Source of the DNA: Lepidodermella squamata
Lineage: Eukaryota > Gastrotricha
DNA: 64,000 nt
Reading direction: 5' to 3'
NCBI GenBank assembly: GCA_047495785.1
Contig: JBLDXI010000054.1
Coordinates: 2,914,001 to 2,978,000 of the forward strand
Within the stretch, counting starts at the first letter, position 1; every line of letters begins with the position of its first letter. The notes beneath the pieces were generated by a model. The model saw nothing but the letters and a program-made list of their open reading frames with translations. It did not search any database and was not told the DNA's origin. Made by a program: the position numbers and the translations under genes. Below, in pieces: positions 54,674 through 64,000 of this stretch.

Positions 54674-57522
54674 ATGTTATACTCATTCCTGGTAATGTCC
54701 ATAGCCATCAATCCGCTGGCGGCTTGGTACCATCAATGCGAAATGAATAATTCTAAACTGGAAAGTATGCGAGGCGCGGTACCCTTCAGCGATACTACAG
54801 CTGCAAAGGGAAAAGTTGCCATCAATCACTCAATGCCGAGCTTTGTCTCGTCCACACAGCTGTTCATGGGCAGTCGTAATCCTCAGAGTAACATCTGCAT
54901 TAATACCCGCAATAAAGTCGTGGTCGTCGATGCTCTGATCAGCTACAGCGGGGAAATGCCAGTCGGCCCGTTGTGCACGAAAGCGATGGAGCTTGCAATA
55001 GATCGCCTTCGGTTGAACTCTGACTGGCTCCCGAACTATGAACTAGTTTACGAGCTGCTTGATGATAAGGTTTGAAAATTCATGGAATAACTCGATTTTT
55101 TGCTATAATATCAGTTATAGTGCCAAGATGCAACTGCGATCAAAAGCATTGTTCCGAAATTGAGAGGGGACCACAATAGCGATGGGGCTTTGCGACTGCC
55201 CCTTTCAGTTGGCTTAGGTTGCGCTGCGAAGGCTCAGACAACCCTTGGCGAGGTGATGAAGCACTTCAACTACATTCACATCGATACCATTCAGTTGTCA
55301 CCGGAGTTGTATAACAACAGGAATCGATTCAGCTCACATTTCGGCCTGGGTGATCAAGGCGACTTTACTTGGATTGCCTTGATTGAATTCCTGAAAGTCA
55401 TGAATTGGCGGAAAATTGCCATTTTATCAGACAAATTTGCCTACTATGATGCCGTAAGAAACAGAACACTTTTCACTCCTCCTCCTAATACTGTTTTTAT
55501 ACCCAGATTGAGAGACCATTGCTCCAACGTCTTCAAAACAACAGCATTGCCCTTCTTTGGATGGGGAAAGTTTCACATGAGGTAGTCGATGACGAAGAAA
55601 TGATGCGGACATTGACCGAGATGAAGCACCACTATCCACGCATCATTCTCGTGCATTCCGACCTCGCAGCCGGACGAGCTTGCTGGTTTCACAAGTTCGG
55701 AATGTACGGCCCTTACTACGTAACTTTCTTCTTTTATTGGGCAAACATTTACCCCATACCGAAAGTACCGGAAAACCTGAAAGACTGGTGCACCCTGAAG
55801 ATGATACACGAGGTGTTAGATAGCTCGATAGTTTTAGGTGATTCGTCCCTCTCCGAGTCATTCGGAGAAAAGGCTGTCGATTCAACTGGTCTCACAGCAA
55901 TCCAATACCAGTTTCATCTGAAGGAGGTAATCGAAAAACCACATGAGTATCCACTTTGGAAGTATTGGCACACTCCATGCTACGACTTTGCTCTCTTCGC
56001 CGGTTACGTCTTGAACGCCACCGAAGAAATTCTTCAAAAGCGTAAGCTTATTCCTCAACGTAATGCAATTCTATTAATGAATTTCCAAACCGCAGGGAAT
56101 GAAACTCTTAGTGATTGGTCAACCGCATCTGAACTATTTCAAAATAATGGAACGGAAATTTCTGAAATCTTGAAAAGGGCAATATATTCCACAAAAGTTA
56201 CGGGATTCAAGGGTGTTTATGATTTCGAACCTCACACTGCAGTTAATTCGAAGGGATTCACCCCGGCTTCCTTCTCTCAATTCGTTACAATTGGCGAAAA
56301 AGTCGAGCACATCATCGTCGCAGTATTTGTTTCAAATTCTCGCGAACCCCTCCAAATTTACCATGATAGGCTACACTGGCAAACTCATGACGGTCTACCG
56401 CCTGAGGACGAAGTCGTTATTTTGATGGTCGCTCAGCAAGACTTCGTTCCTTATGTCGTTGGGTTGTTAACCTCACTTGGTGTCTTACTTCAATGCGGGT
56501 TGCTGTCGCTACTTTTCGACAAAGTGCGTCTGAAACTGGCTAATTTAGTCAAGGCTGAGTTCGATGATTCAACCCTAAAACTGAACTATGAAGACAAAAC
56601 ATTGATCATTGGTAATATGATCATGTTAACTAGTGTTTACGTCTTGCCATTCACTGCGGAGGCTAAAGATCTTGGCAGACGATGTGCAGCCTACGCTGCA
56701 CTCTTTCTGATCGGATACTCGCTGTCTATCTTCGGATTTTACATCAAAATTGAATCGCAGTACCTTCGGGAGCGTGCGTTGTTGTTTTCAAAGCAACTCG
56801 GAGCATCGATCTTCTTTGGATGCATCACCCTCTGGTTGGGGTTCCAAGTGTCTCTAGGCGTGGCATATCTTGCTGCATTTCCCATCGAAACAGTAGTTAA
56901 GAATACAACACTGGCCGATGCTTCGAACAAACGTCACTATCAAATCCAGTATTTCAAGTACAGATGCCATCTGGAAATGTCGGATCCTGTTGCAGCAGGT
57001 CTGCTGGGGGTTTCGATTGCAAGTCAAGCTATGCTACTCGTTCGAGCTGTAATGAGCAGTTATGACGTGAGATCGACTCAAAGGAGACGAGTATCCGCTG
57101 TTAAGGTTAGTGCTGTGCTTATTTTCAAAGTCGTATAACTATTTATGTTTTTCCAGACCTATCGCCAAAAGCCGAATCAAGTGAATATGCTCGCCAATGA
57201 AGTCAAAATGGCTTGCATAGGCATTGATTACATGGTCCTGGTCATCATAGCTGGTTGCTTCATTGCCGTTTTGATATCGGAATATTTTACAACCATCCTG
57301 TCATGCGTGGCGATACTTCTCGCTATTTTGAGCACAGCTTTTTCGATATTGAGCAAGGTAACGATTTCAGCTTTAATTTACGTGGGAATTCAAGTTATTT
57401 TCTTTCAGTTCCATCGACCTTATAAGCCTTCAAAACTTATTGGCATTCAAAATTTGGCAGTTCGCCCAACTCTCGGCTTACACCACGCCCATGTTGTTAT
57501 TCCAACAGGGCGCCGATTCTAA
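54674..57522 (+). CDS. GABA-B-like class C GPCR, copy 2
   Basis: Exons 54674-55069, 55121-55453, 55507-57105, 57157-57357 and 57409-57522 encode 880 aa. The order is: signal peptide, flytrap domain (ALISYSGEMPVGPLCTKAME; CQDATAIKSIVPKLRG; VHSDLAAGRACWFHKFGMYG), linker WQTHDGLPPEDEVVILMVAQ, then seven helices. TM4 is LGASIFFGCITLWLGFQVSL and ECL2 carries the conserved Cys (YFKYRC). The last helix ends ...STAFSILSK before a short tail. There is no cysteine-rich domain between flytrap and TM1, which is the GABA-B rather than the mGluR arrangement. Introns present in copy 1 at three positions are absent here, so exon 3 is 1.6 kb. The ligand cannot be read from the sequence. Confidence 0.88.
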
Positions 57523-57668
57523 AACCACAAAAAATGAGCTAGACTTGTAAACAGTGGTGTATAACATTCATTTGAACTTCATTGTCACGTGTGTTGTTGA
57601 GCCACGAACCCCGAAAAAAACTTGCGGCCGAATCCTCTCCAGACGTACACATGTTTACCTGCTCAGGA

Positions 57669-57677
57669 TATATAAAG
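57669..57677 (+). promoter_or_regulatory. TATA box of the peptide-precursor gene
   Basis: TATATAAAG is a consensus TATA box 112 nt before the ATG of the precursor gene at 57789, which would place transcription start near 57700. Confidence 0.5.
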
Positions 57678-57788
57678 CTCGCCGAATATCCACCTTAATA
57701 TCATTTCTTTCTGAAGCATAATTTTGATGTTCACAAGTTTTCCGAATCTGGGGATATCACTATTCCTCACAGTTTTCATGTTGAGAAG

Positions 57789-58394
57789 ATGATAGCGCGT
57801 TTGATTATACTCTATGGTGAGATGTGATTCCTATGCTACGAACCTTTTTACTAAGAGTATGTAACAGGATTGATATCAGCAGCGGTTTATGCCGCCGAAT
57901 CTGAGCAGCCTTCCGGCGACTCTGAGGCCAGTAAGACCAAGGACAAGCGTTTCCTCATGTATGGCTGCGGATTTTATGGCTGCCCTTATGGCTATCCGTA
58001 CGGTTACCCACCTTATGGATTCCCGCCACCGATAATCCTCCGCAAAAAGCGGTCGCCGATCGACGAAGCGATTGAGCAACATTTCTTACAAAAGCGCAAT
58101 GCGGAAAGGTAGTAAACATCTTCAAAGAAGTGTTAACATTATAAAAATGTCTGAATCAGCAGCTCGAGCGAAGAGTTCGTTCATTTTCCGGTTTACGGTC
58201 GAAACCGCCGTGATGCTGAGAATGGAGGCGGCGACAAAGCTAAAGAGAAGCGGCAAATGTATGGGTACCCCGGTTATGGTTATGGGGGATACGGCCAAGG
58301 TTACGGATATGGCGGCTATCCATACTACGGTGGTGGTGGCGGGGGCTACGGCTACCCTTATGGAATGGGCGGGTATGGCATGTACGGCCGCTAA
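57789..58394 (+). CDS. Secreted Gly/Tyr-rich peptide precursor with dibasic sites
   Basis: Exons 57789-57816, 57868-58108 and 58160-58394 give 167 aa. The first exon is just 28 nt and starts the signal peptide (MIARLIILYGLISAAVYAA). Mono/dibasic processing sites follow: KDKR at 34-37, RKKR at 68-71, KR at 85-86, RR at 106-107, KEKR at 118-121. They release a Cys-containing FLMYGCGFYGCPYGYPYGYP-type peptide, an acidic spacer and a final 46-residue peptide from Gln122 made of GYG/YPY repeats. The last residues are MYGR, so a C-terminal Gly-Arg amidation signal is possible. The layout resembles nematode YGGW/NLP-type antimicrobial or neuropeptide-like precursors. Activity is inferred only. Confidence 0.75.
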
Positions 58395-58566
58395 AACAAA
58401 AAAATACAATTTTTTCATCATTTCGGTCACATTTTTAATATTATTATTATTCTTTAATATTTATTTAATAATGAATAAACTGTAATAAAATCGCGTGCCA
58501 CTGAAAACGTGAATTGAATGAAAGAATCAATTTTTTACTGATTACGAATTTTCACTATTTTTTACG

Positions 58567-60232
58567 ATGCTTGTCAAAATTGAAGATCCGAAGCCAAGTG
58601 AGCAGGAAAAATTTGAGAAGCATCTATTTGCCGTAATCATCATACTGACTTCAATCCCGATTGTTATATTACTGAACGTGGAGGTTTTTTCCAATGATGG
58701 TCTTCTTAAATCGAGCTGTCCGCGGAATGAATCGTCAGATTTTGCGTCGAAATTGCTGAAAATTGTTGAATCACCGCATCGAAGTGTTTACGAACAGTTT
58801 TACAGCTATTCGATATCCCATCTCGGCGAGCAATTGACTATTCGCAGTAAGATAACGGAACTGCTTGACGATCGAAGATTAGCGGATAAGAAGCTTCGTA
58901 TGGCTGTAATTGGGGAATCTCATTCTGTCCCTAGATCTATTCCGGTAAATATTGAAATTTCCGAAATTTCTTTAAAACTTTTCCAATATTTTCAAAGAAA
59001 GGTTTCGGCTATTTCGAGCAAACTTGTAGCTGGTTTAATAAATCTCTATTTGATTTTGGTGTGGAGACAAGTTGTGACAACTGGGCGATCGGAGCAACTA
59101 ATAGGTTTCATTTTTTTATTAATATTTAGTTCTGGAATAATTAATGTTTTGTTTTAGTCGCTATTATACCTTTTGTATGGAAGAGCTGTTCAACAGGCAA
59201 ATTTACGACATCATCTTCCTTCAGTTTTCGCAGAATCCCGACACGCTGGAAAGCCTAAATCGACTTATCAGAATCCTTCGCTACAACAACCCTGGAATTC
59301 ACATTATTCTGATAGACATTACGAATCTCAGATATTTAATAACCGACGCAAAAGGCTGTGATTTGTACACAGAGGGGAATTTTCAATCTAATCGCCAGTT
59401 CGTTGCTGCTAGGGAAAATAATGCAACTTTGCTGCATTTCGCTCATGTTTTCTGCGGCAGAGATGGACACAACATGAGCGCGCTTGAAATGTGGCAACGA
59501 AACCAATTAGTTGGTCAGCTATTTAAAAAATTGTTTTGTCAATTTAGTTTAATTTAATTTCAATTTTCAGAATTTTATCGCGCTATCGGAGATTTTCATG
59601 TTGGAATCGCGATTCACTCGATGTTAAGCGAGTTCATTGTAAATTATTTCAAAGAAGTCTTCCTTCACCTTGCCAACAATACAATATCTGAAACCAGTCG
59701 ATTTCCACTCGAGCTGCCTAGCCAGCCTTGTCCCAAAACTCAGTGCTTCATGTCTCATAGGCTGCGAAATGGCGTCGAGAAACACCTATTGGACAGCGAT
59801 TGGCCAGTGACGAAAACTATTGACTACTTGAAAGGGTACAAGTTGCAGTCAGCAAATAAAGACGAGATCAATTTCACGTTGAATTTTTCCTCGAAAATGG
59901 CGGCGAAAATTGGTATCGAAAACGGGCAATGCTTCCTGCCTCGCATTGGGTTGAGCCACAAACTGCTGGGTGGTAACGTGAATGGAGGCCGGTTCAAAGT
60001 TGAGTACACAATAAAGCTGGCAAATGGGGAGCTGATAGCGGCAAATCAATCGATTACGGCAAGAAAAACACATTTCAAGCCAAGGGCGGTGGAGATTGAT
60101 GAACATTCACGATTCTCGAAAATCTCGTGTCCTAGTGACACGAAAATCGATCAAATATACCTGAAAATAAAAAATGTGACGCCTGGTAACTACATTAGCT
60201 CAATTGATTCGGTAATTGTTCTTTTTCATTGA
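58567..60232 (+). CDS. SGNH-hydrolase-like type II membrane protein
   Basis: Recognised exons are 58567-58944, 59158-59513 and 59571-60232. There is an N-terminal anchor (FAVIIILTSIPIVILLNVEV), then a block-I-like MAVIGESHS with the candidate nucleophile Ser. YDIIFLQFSQN and IHIILIDITN strands follow, and late IGDFHVGIAIH holds a candidate Asp-x-His pair. The C-terminal ~150 residues form a second, beta-rich domain. This is the arrangement of SGNH esterases or acetyltransferases acting on sugars in the secretory pathway. Exon 2-3 phases agree, but the GT donor at 58945 gives the wrong phase for exon 2. Shifting it by one base (58943) would fit, implying a non-consensus intron, a missing mini-exon or a base error. 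The substrate is unknown. Confidence 0.6.
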
Positions 60233-60284
60233 AATATTATTGTAAATAATAATAAAACATCGAATTCCGAACTAAGTTTATTGT

Positions 60285-61721
60285 TTATTTATCAAACGGT
60301 TTTCTATAGCCAAATAGTTTATAATCGAAATTAAAATGTTTTTGTATGACCTCATCCAACAGGCCTTTCCATTCAGGTTTTATTAGAGACTTGTAATCCC
60401 GCTTGACCCGACTTGCCCGCTCTTTGTCAGGCAATAAAACATCGCGTCGACCTGTTAGCAATCGCAAAATGTAATCTAGGTCACAGTCTGAATTGACGCC
60501 GTCCATTTCGCCAATAAAATCGTAGTCAATGGCGCAAAAGTTGCAAATATGAGTTTGAGGTCGCCAGTGGTGGTCCCAGTCTAGATAATTGCTTTTACTC
60601 GAATTCAAGTATAGTAGAAATTCTTCTAGTCTAACAGGGAAGCCTCGCGATATTTCAGAACTAGTCGCATTCTTGCGAAATCGCTTCACGATGTAACTTG
60701 ACATTTCCTTGAAAATAAACAAAAAATATTCTGATTTCCTTATGAAATTACAGAAAAAATGACCCCGAAGAGAACGCCTTGTTGAGATTTGTTTCTAGGA
60801 ATAGACAACTGTTCCCGCCATCCTGAAACCAGTCGGTCGAAAGGATCTCGAACAAAAGCAACCTTGCGATAGGTGGTCATTACTTCCTTGGCGCGATTTA
60901 TTGGCATCCGCCGCAATGGCGTAAGGTGTTTCGTGTGATTCTGTTCAAGAAATCGGTACATCTTCATTTGCTGGGTTCGATTATAAAAAAATGAGTCGTC
61001 GATTTCTCCGGCGAGGCGAAGAATATTGCTTCTGAAGGCCGTATTTCCAACCTTTGGAGTTCTGGAAAAAATAAAATTGATTTTAATAGGGTTTTAGTTT
61101 TAGCGGAACCAAATATTTAAAATTAATTCGACCAAAAAAGCCTTATCTACACTTTCTGGAATTTCGTGATTCAATAAAAAAATCCAAATAAATTACGTTG
61201 AAATTCTCCGTGATTTCCAATATAAGGCCTAGGCCTCCCCTTTTCAGACCGTCGTAATCTTAATAAAAAATATTGCAAATTGCAAAATGACATTTTATAT
61301 AAGTTTGCGTGCCAAGTTTCGAAATTAAGTTCCGATAAAAGATATTTTGATTGGAATAATTTTTTTAAAATAAATGACCAAAATCAACTCACGCACAGTA
61401 AACGAGCTGCAAATCGTCGTCAACCAGCAGGTCACCCCACCATTGATGTTTAGGTCTCCGGTGAAGTTTATTCCAGTTTAGTTCAAATAGAGGCGCTGAT
61501 GATGAATAAGAGCCATTCAAGGTCAATTTTAGCCGCATACATGCGTTCTTTATGCGGTTAATTCTCGCGTTGACGTTTTTCTGGATCTCAGAATCAGCAG
61601 GACATTTTCTGGAGGCTATTACAACCCAGTCAACGGGGGGATAAATGAATGTAAATAAGGCCAAGCTCAAAAAAGGTATCACTAGCAAGATATGGCGCAT
61701 CAGCCTTGTTTGTAGCAACAT
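60285..61721 (-). CDS. Carbohydrate sulfotransferase (chondroitin/HNK-1 type), frameshifted
   Basis: Minus-strand exons 61721-61393, about 61062-60764 and 60707-60285, roughly 350 aa. A Golgi type II enzyme: anchor HILLVIPFLSLALFTFIYPP; 5'-phosphosulfate motif TPKVGNT at the start of exon 2; 3'-phosphate motif KVAFVRDPFDRLVSGW; then EEFLLYLN, HWRPQTHICNFCAIDYDFIG. These are the hallmarks of the HNK-1/C4ST (Sulfotransfer_2) family, which uses PAPS. The frame holding TPKVGNT and the frame holding LAGEIDDSFFYNRTQQMKMY differ by one base at a TTT run (61019-61021), so the printed copy is shifted. Cause: real mutation or base error. Convergent with the SGNH-like gene, 52 bp apart. Confidence 0.75.
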
Positions 61722-61997
61722 TTTCAATATTTCAAGATGTTATTAGGCTTCATGATAACATAAATAATCACGCATCATTCAATTTATTAGTCGCGTGCTT
61801 TCGACTTTTTTATGTTTTGCTGGAATAAAATCATAAACAAACACGGTAAAAACGAATCCACAGATTATTACAGGGAGCGGAAGAATTTTAACAATTTTCT
61901 AAAATTTTCAAGAATTCTAAAATAATTCTAAATTTTAATCCTCATTAAAATTTTAAAATTTTAAAATTTCGATTTTTTTGTATTTTTTGACCCGCTA

Positions 61998-62469
61998 GAA
62001 GTTGGCAGTCCACTTTGGTATTTATATCAGCGGCCCACTTTTAATCAACTGTCATCCACCTTGCCATGTGATACCCTTAATCATTATTTAAGGCAGTTTC
62101 ATATTTTTATTGACGCGAGATTATACCAACTAATTAGGGGTGGGCCGCTGAGTGTGGGCCGCCAACTTCCAAAAAGACCGTAAAAATAGAAGTTGGCGGC
62201 CCACTTGTCAGCGGCCCACCTTGCCAATACACCAATCGATTTGCCATAACGTGACCATCACAAATCTATTTTCACTTCGTACCTATGACTTCGGTAACCG
62301 GATTTATTTGTTATCGAACTTGAAAAGCAATATGCCTTTATAACAAGAAAATGAGTTCCGACATGTTACTGCTTTAAATGCTTAATCATGTTCAAACTAA
62401 ATGAAAAACTGGGTAAATTGAGAAACGGTGCAAAAGCATGCGTTTTGCAGATGGCGCGATGTCGTGCTA
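61998..62469 (+). repeat. Left terminal inverted repeat, with internal hairpin
   Basis: It pairs with 63267-63739 over its full length with scattered mismatches and small indels. Near 62141-62221 an internal hairpin is formed by GGTGGGCCGCTGA, GTGGGCCGCCAACTTC and their complements around a 19-nt loop. The inner end overlaps the stop codon of the OTU gene. Confidence 0.85.
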
Positions 62470-63240
62470 TAGTTTACGAAGGCTATCGTAATGGTCGCGG
62501 CCGTTAAAGAAAATGTTCAATTCGGCCGCGTGTCCCTCTGGCGCCGCCACGACAGTCCTCGGGCCATTGTAACGGTGTATAATTATTCGTGCTCCATACA
62601 TTTCGGCGATCGCGACGAGCGCCTCTTCGCCGGCGAACGAACCAGGTAGGGCCAAGTTGTCTACTACGTAGAAAAATTTGAAACTTTTAGCAAGGTAGAA
62701 TATTGCAACTAACCCCATCCGTCGTAGTCGTCGTCCGAGACTTCGCCGCTCATCTCTTCTGCGAAAAATCCTCGCAGGAAGCCTTTCATTCGTGCCTTGT
62801 TAATCCTGAAGTATTCTACCACGTCTTGACGCAGTTGAAGCGCCGAAATTAGCTGCTCGCATACGACAGCCAGCTGGTCCCCAACCGAGCCGAACAGGCA
62901 TGACCCGTCACCTGCAATCTTTTTCAGGAAAAACTGTCTTTCTCGGAAATAACGCCTCAGCTCGCTTAGCGAAGGTCGGGGTGCTTCTTCAAAGGCTGGC
63001 GCAGCAGAGGCTGGCGCAGCAGAGGCTGGCACAGCAGAGGCTGGCGCGGTAGAGGCTGGTGCAGTAGGTGCAGATGAAGCCAAGTCAGTAGCAAAGCGTG
63101 TCGGGGCGGTTTCACGCGGACGCAAACGCTGGCTACGGGGCGCCACATCTTCGACCAGCTTCCTTGGTCTTCCACGACCTCTCTTTTGAGGAATCTGGGG
63201 TAATTCAGCCTGCGAAGGTTGCTGGTTTTCGCGTGCAATT
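62467..63240 (-). CDS. OTU-family cysteine protease in an inverted-repeat element
   Basis: Minus-strand exons: up to about 63240 down to 62714, then 62660-62467. The frame opens with an AT-hook-like KRGRGRPRKL, then a low-complexity Ala/Pro/Ser repeat (PASAAPASAAP). The OTU core follows: KIAGDGSCLFGSVGDQL, with catalytic Asp and Cys in GDGSC; a helix region; ALPGSFAGEEALVAIAEMYG (WGG-like block); and final GRDHYDSL with catalytic His. OTU enzymes cleave ubiquitin chains. The size (about 80 residues before and 150 in the core) is minimal. No in-frame ATG lies upstream in this exon (a stop precedes at about 63240), so the start may be in another exon or lost. Confidence 0.7.
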
Positions 63241-63266
63241 TAGGATCACCTTGTCAACACGCGTTG

Positions 63267-63739
63267 TAGCCCGACATCGCGCCATCTGCGAAACGCACGC
63301 CTTTGCACAGTCTATCAATTTACACACTTGTTCCATTTAGTTTGAACATGATTAAGCGTTTAAAACATTGAAAAGTCGGGACTCCTTTTCTTGTAATAAC
63401 GGCATGTTATCTTTCAAATTCAATGACAAATAAAACCAGTTACTGAAGTCATAGGTACAACGTGAAAATAGATTTGAGATGGTCACGTCATGGCAAATCG
63501 ATTGGTGTATTGGCAAGGTGGGCCGCTGACAAGTGGGCCGCCAACTTCTATTTTTACGGTCTTTTTGGAAGTTGGCGGCCCACACTCAGCGGCCCACCCC
63601 TAATTAGTTGATATGATCTCGAGACAATAAAAAAATGAAACTGCCTTGATTAATGATCAAGGATATCACATGGCAAGGTGGATCACAAATGATTAAAAGT
63701 GGGCCGCTGTTATAAATGCCTAAGTGGACTGCCAACTTC
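63267..63739 (-). repeat. Right terminal inverted repeat
   Basis: Reverse-complement partner of 61998-62469, with the same internal hairpin at about 63518-63600 (GGTGGGCCGCTGA arms). Small differences from the left copy show that the two arms have diverged since insertion. Confidence 0.85.
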
Positions 63740-64000
63740 CGGCAGATTAATTTTTGTAATTTTGTTTAAAATCAGGATTGTTGAATTTGGGAAATCTGAT
63801 GACTTTCTGTGGCCGGTGGCGATATGTTAAATTAGGTTAAGGTCGTTGTAACACGTGTCAAGGTCGTTTCCTTTAGCAACGCTTATGATTCACCTTGTCA
63901 CGTGATCGCCACGCGGCGTGCTTTGCCATGTGCTCCTAGCCATGTGCCTTCTATCATAATAGTTTAGGTCAATTGTCATTTGTCACAATATGTTCTTATT
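63740..64000. other. Intergenic, nothing recognised
   Basis: No gene or repeat was identified in the last bases. GTCACGTG and CCATGTG words recur (63898-63950) without a clear unit. Confidence 0.4.

Larger units (their letters stand above)
61998..63739. mobile_element. Inverted-repeat element carrying an OTU protease
   Basis: About 1.74 kb bounded by imperfect terminal inverted repeats of about 472 bp (61998-62469 and 63267-63739), starting GAAGTTGGCAGTCCACTT. The roughly 800-bp unique centre holds one spliced minus-strand gene with an OTU domain and no recognisable transposase. No clear target-site duplication is seen. The long TIRs, a single cargo gene and internal hairpins suggest a non-autonomous DNA transposon or foldback element of an unfamiliar type. 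Confidence 0.75.

Noticed and set aside
61063-61392. Using the internal TTCAG before AAGCAATATTC as the sulfotransferase acceptor to avoid the frameshift
   Set aside because: It would place the conserved TPKVGNT cofactor motif in the intron.
62966-63238. Alternative frame over the OTU exon (HLLHQPLPRQPLLRQPL)
   Set aside because: It is the out-of-frame reading of the Ala/Pro repeat; the OTU catalytic motifs lie in the other frame.
1-64000. CRISPR arrays, bacterial operators or replication origins
   Set aside because: The window is intron-bearing eukaryotic DNA; no regularly spaced direct repeats with unique spacers were seen.

Overview
The window is nuclear DNA of a small-intron animal. Genes are split by introns that are mostly 45-65 nt with GT..AG ends. 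The products are animal families: Cys-loop receptors, class C GPCRs, a chondroitin-type sulfotransferase and an OTU protease. The mobile elements (RTE-type LINE, Penelope-like element, MITEs) are also eukaryotic. The species cannot be fixed from the sequence. Very short introns, tight gene spacing and possible polycistronic neighbours would fit a compact genome such as an appendicularian or another small invertebrate, but this is inference.

0.8-49 kb: the dominant feature is an array of 15 same-strand genes for pentameric ligand-gated ion channel (Cys-loop receptor) subunits of about 377-418 aa, plus two relics. By sequence and intron pattern they form groups: A (953, 2926, 14781), B (5879, 9978, 18379, 21102), C (22522), D (24061), E (27546, 30776, 33134), F (40376) and G (45736, 47640). 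All have an unusually short M3-M4 loop and a second conserved extracellular cysteine pair. Most keep an acidic residue at the -1' position of M2, which predicts cation selectivity. Groups A and B share upstream promoter-like blocks. Two B genes are identical including their intron, with an RTE LINE lying between them, and the 3' flank of one is instead identical to that of a third paralogue.

Interspersed genes: a minus-strand solute-binding-protein-like single-pass membrane protein (25.4-26.6 kb). Three tandem sugar transferases of the OCH1/SUR1 DXD type (34.6-40.2 kb); the third is split by a Penelope-like retroelement with a 34-bp target duplication, a hammerhead ribozyme and a nested MITE. 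Two paralogous unknown membrane-tailed proteins followed after about 50 bp by a carbonyl-reductase-like SDR (42.2-45.2 kb).

49-64 kb: a gamma-glutamyltransferase, two tandem GABA-B-like class C GPCRs (one lacking a transmembrane helix), a dibasic, Gly/Tyr-rich secreted peptide precursor, an SGNH-like membrane protein, and a convergent carbohydrate sulfotransferase with an apparent frameshift. The window ends with an approximately 1.74-kb element that has terminal inverted repeats of about 470 bp around a single OTU-protease gene.

Together, the receptors, class C GPCRs and peptide precursor suggest a locus rich in lineage-specific extracellular signalling genes, expanded by tandem duplication, gene conversion and transposition. 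The most novel items are the divergent channel family, the ribozyme-bearing Penelope insertion and the OTU-carrying inverted-repeat element. Exon joins were chosen by splice-site phase and paralogue alignment, not by transcripts.
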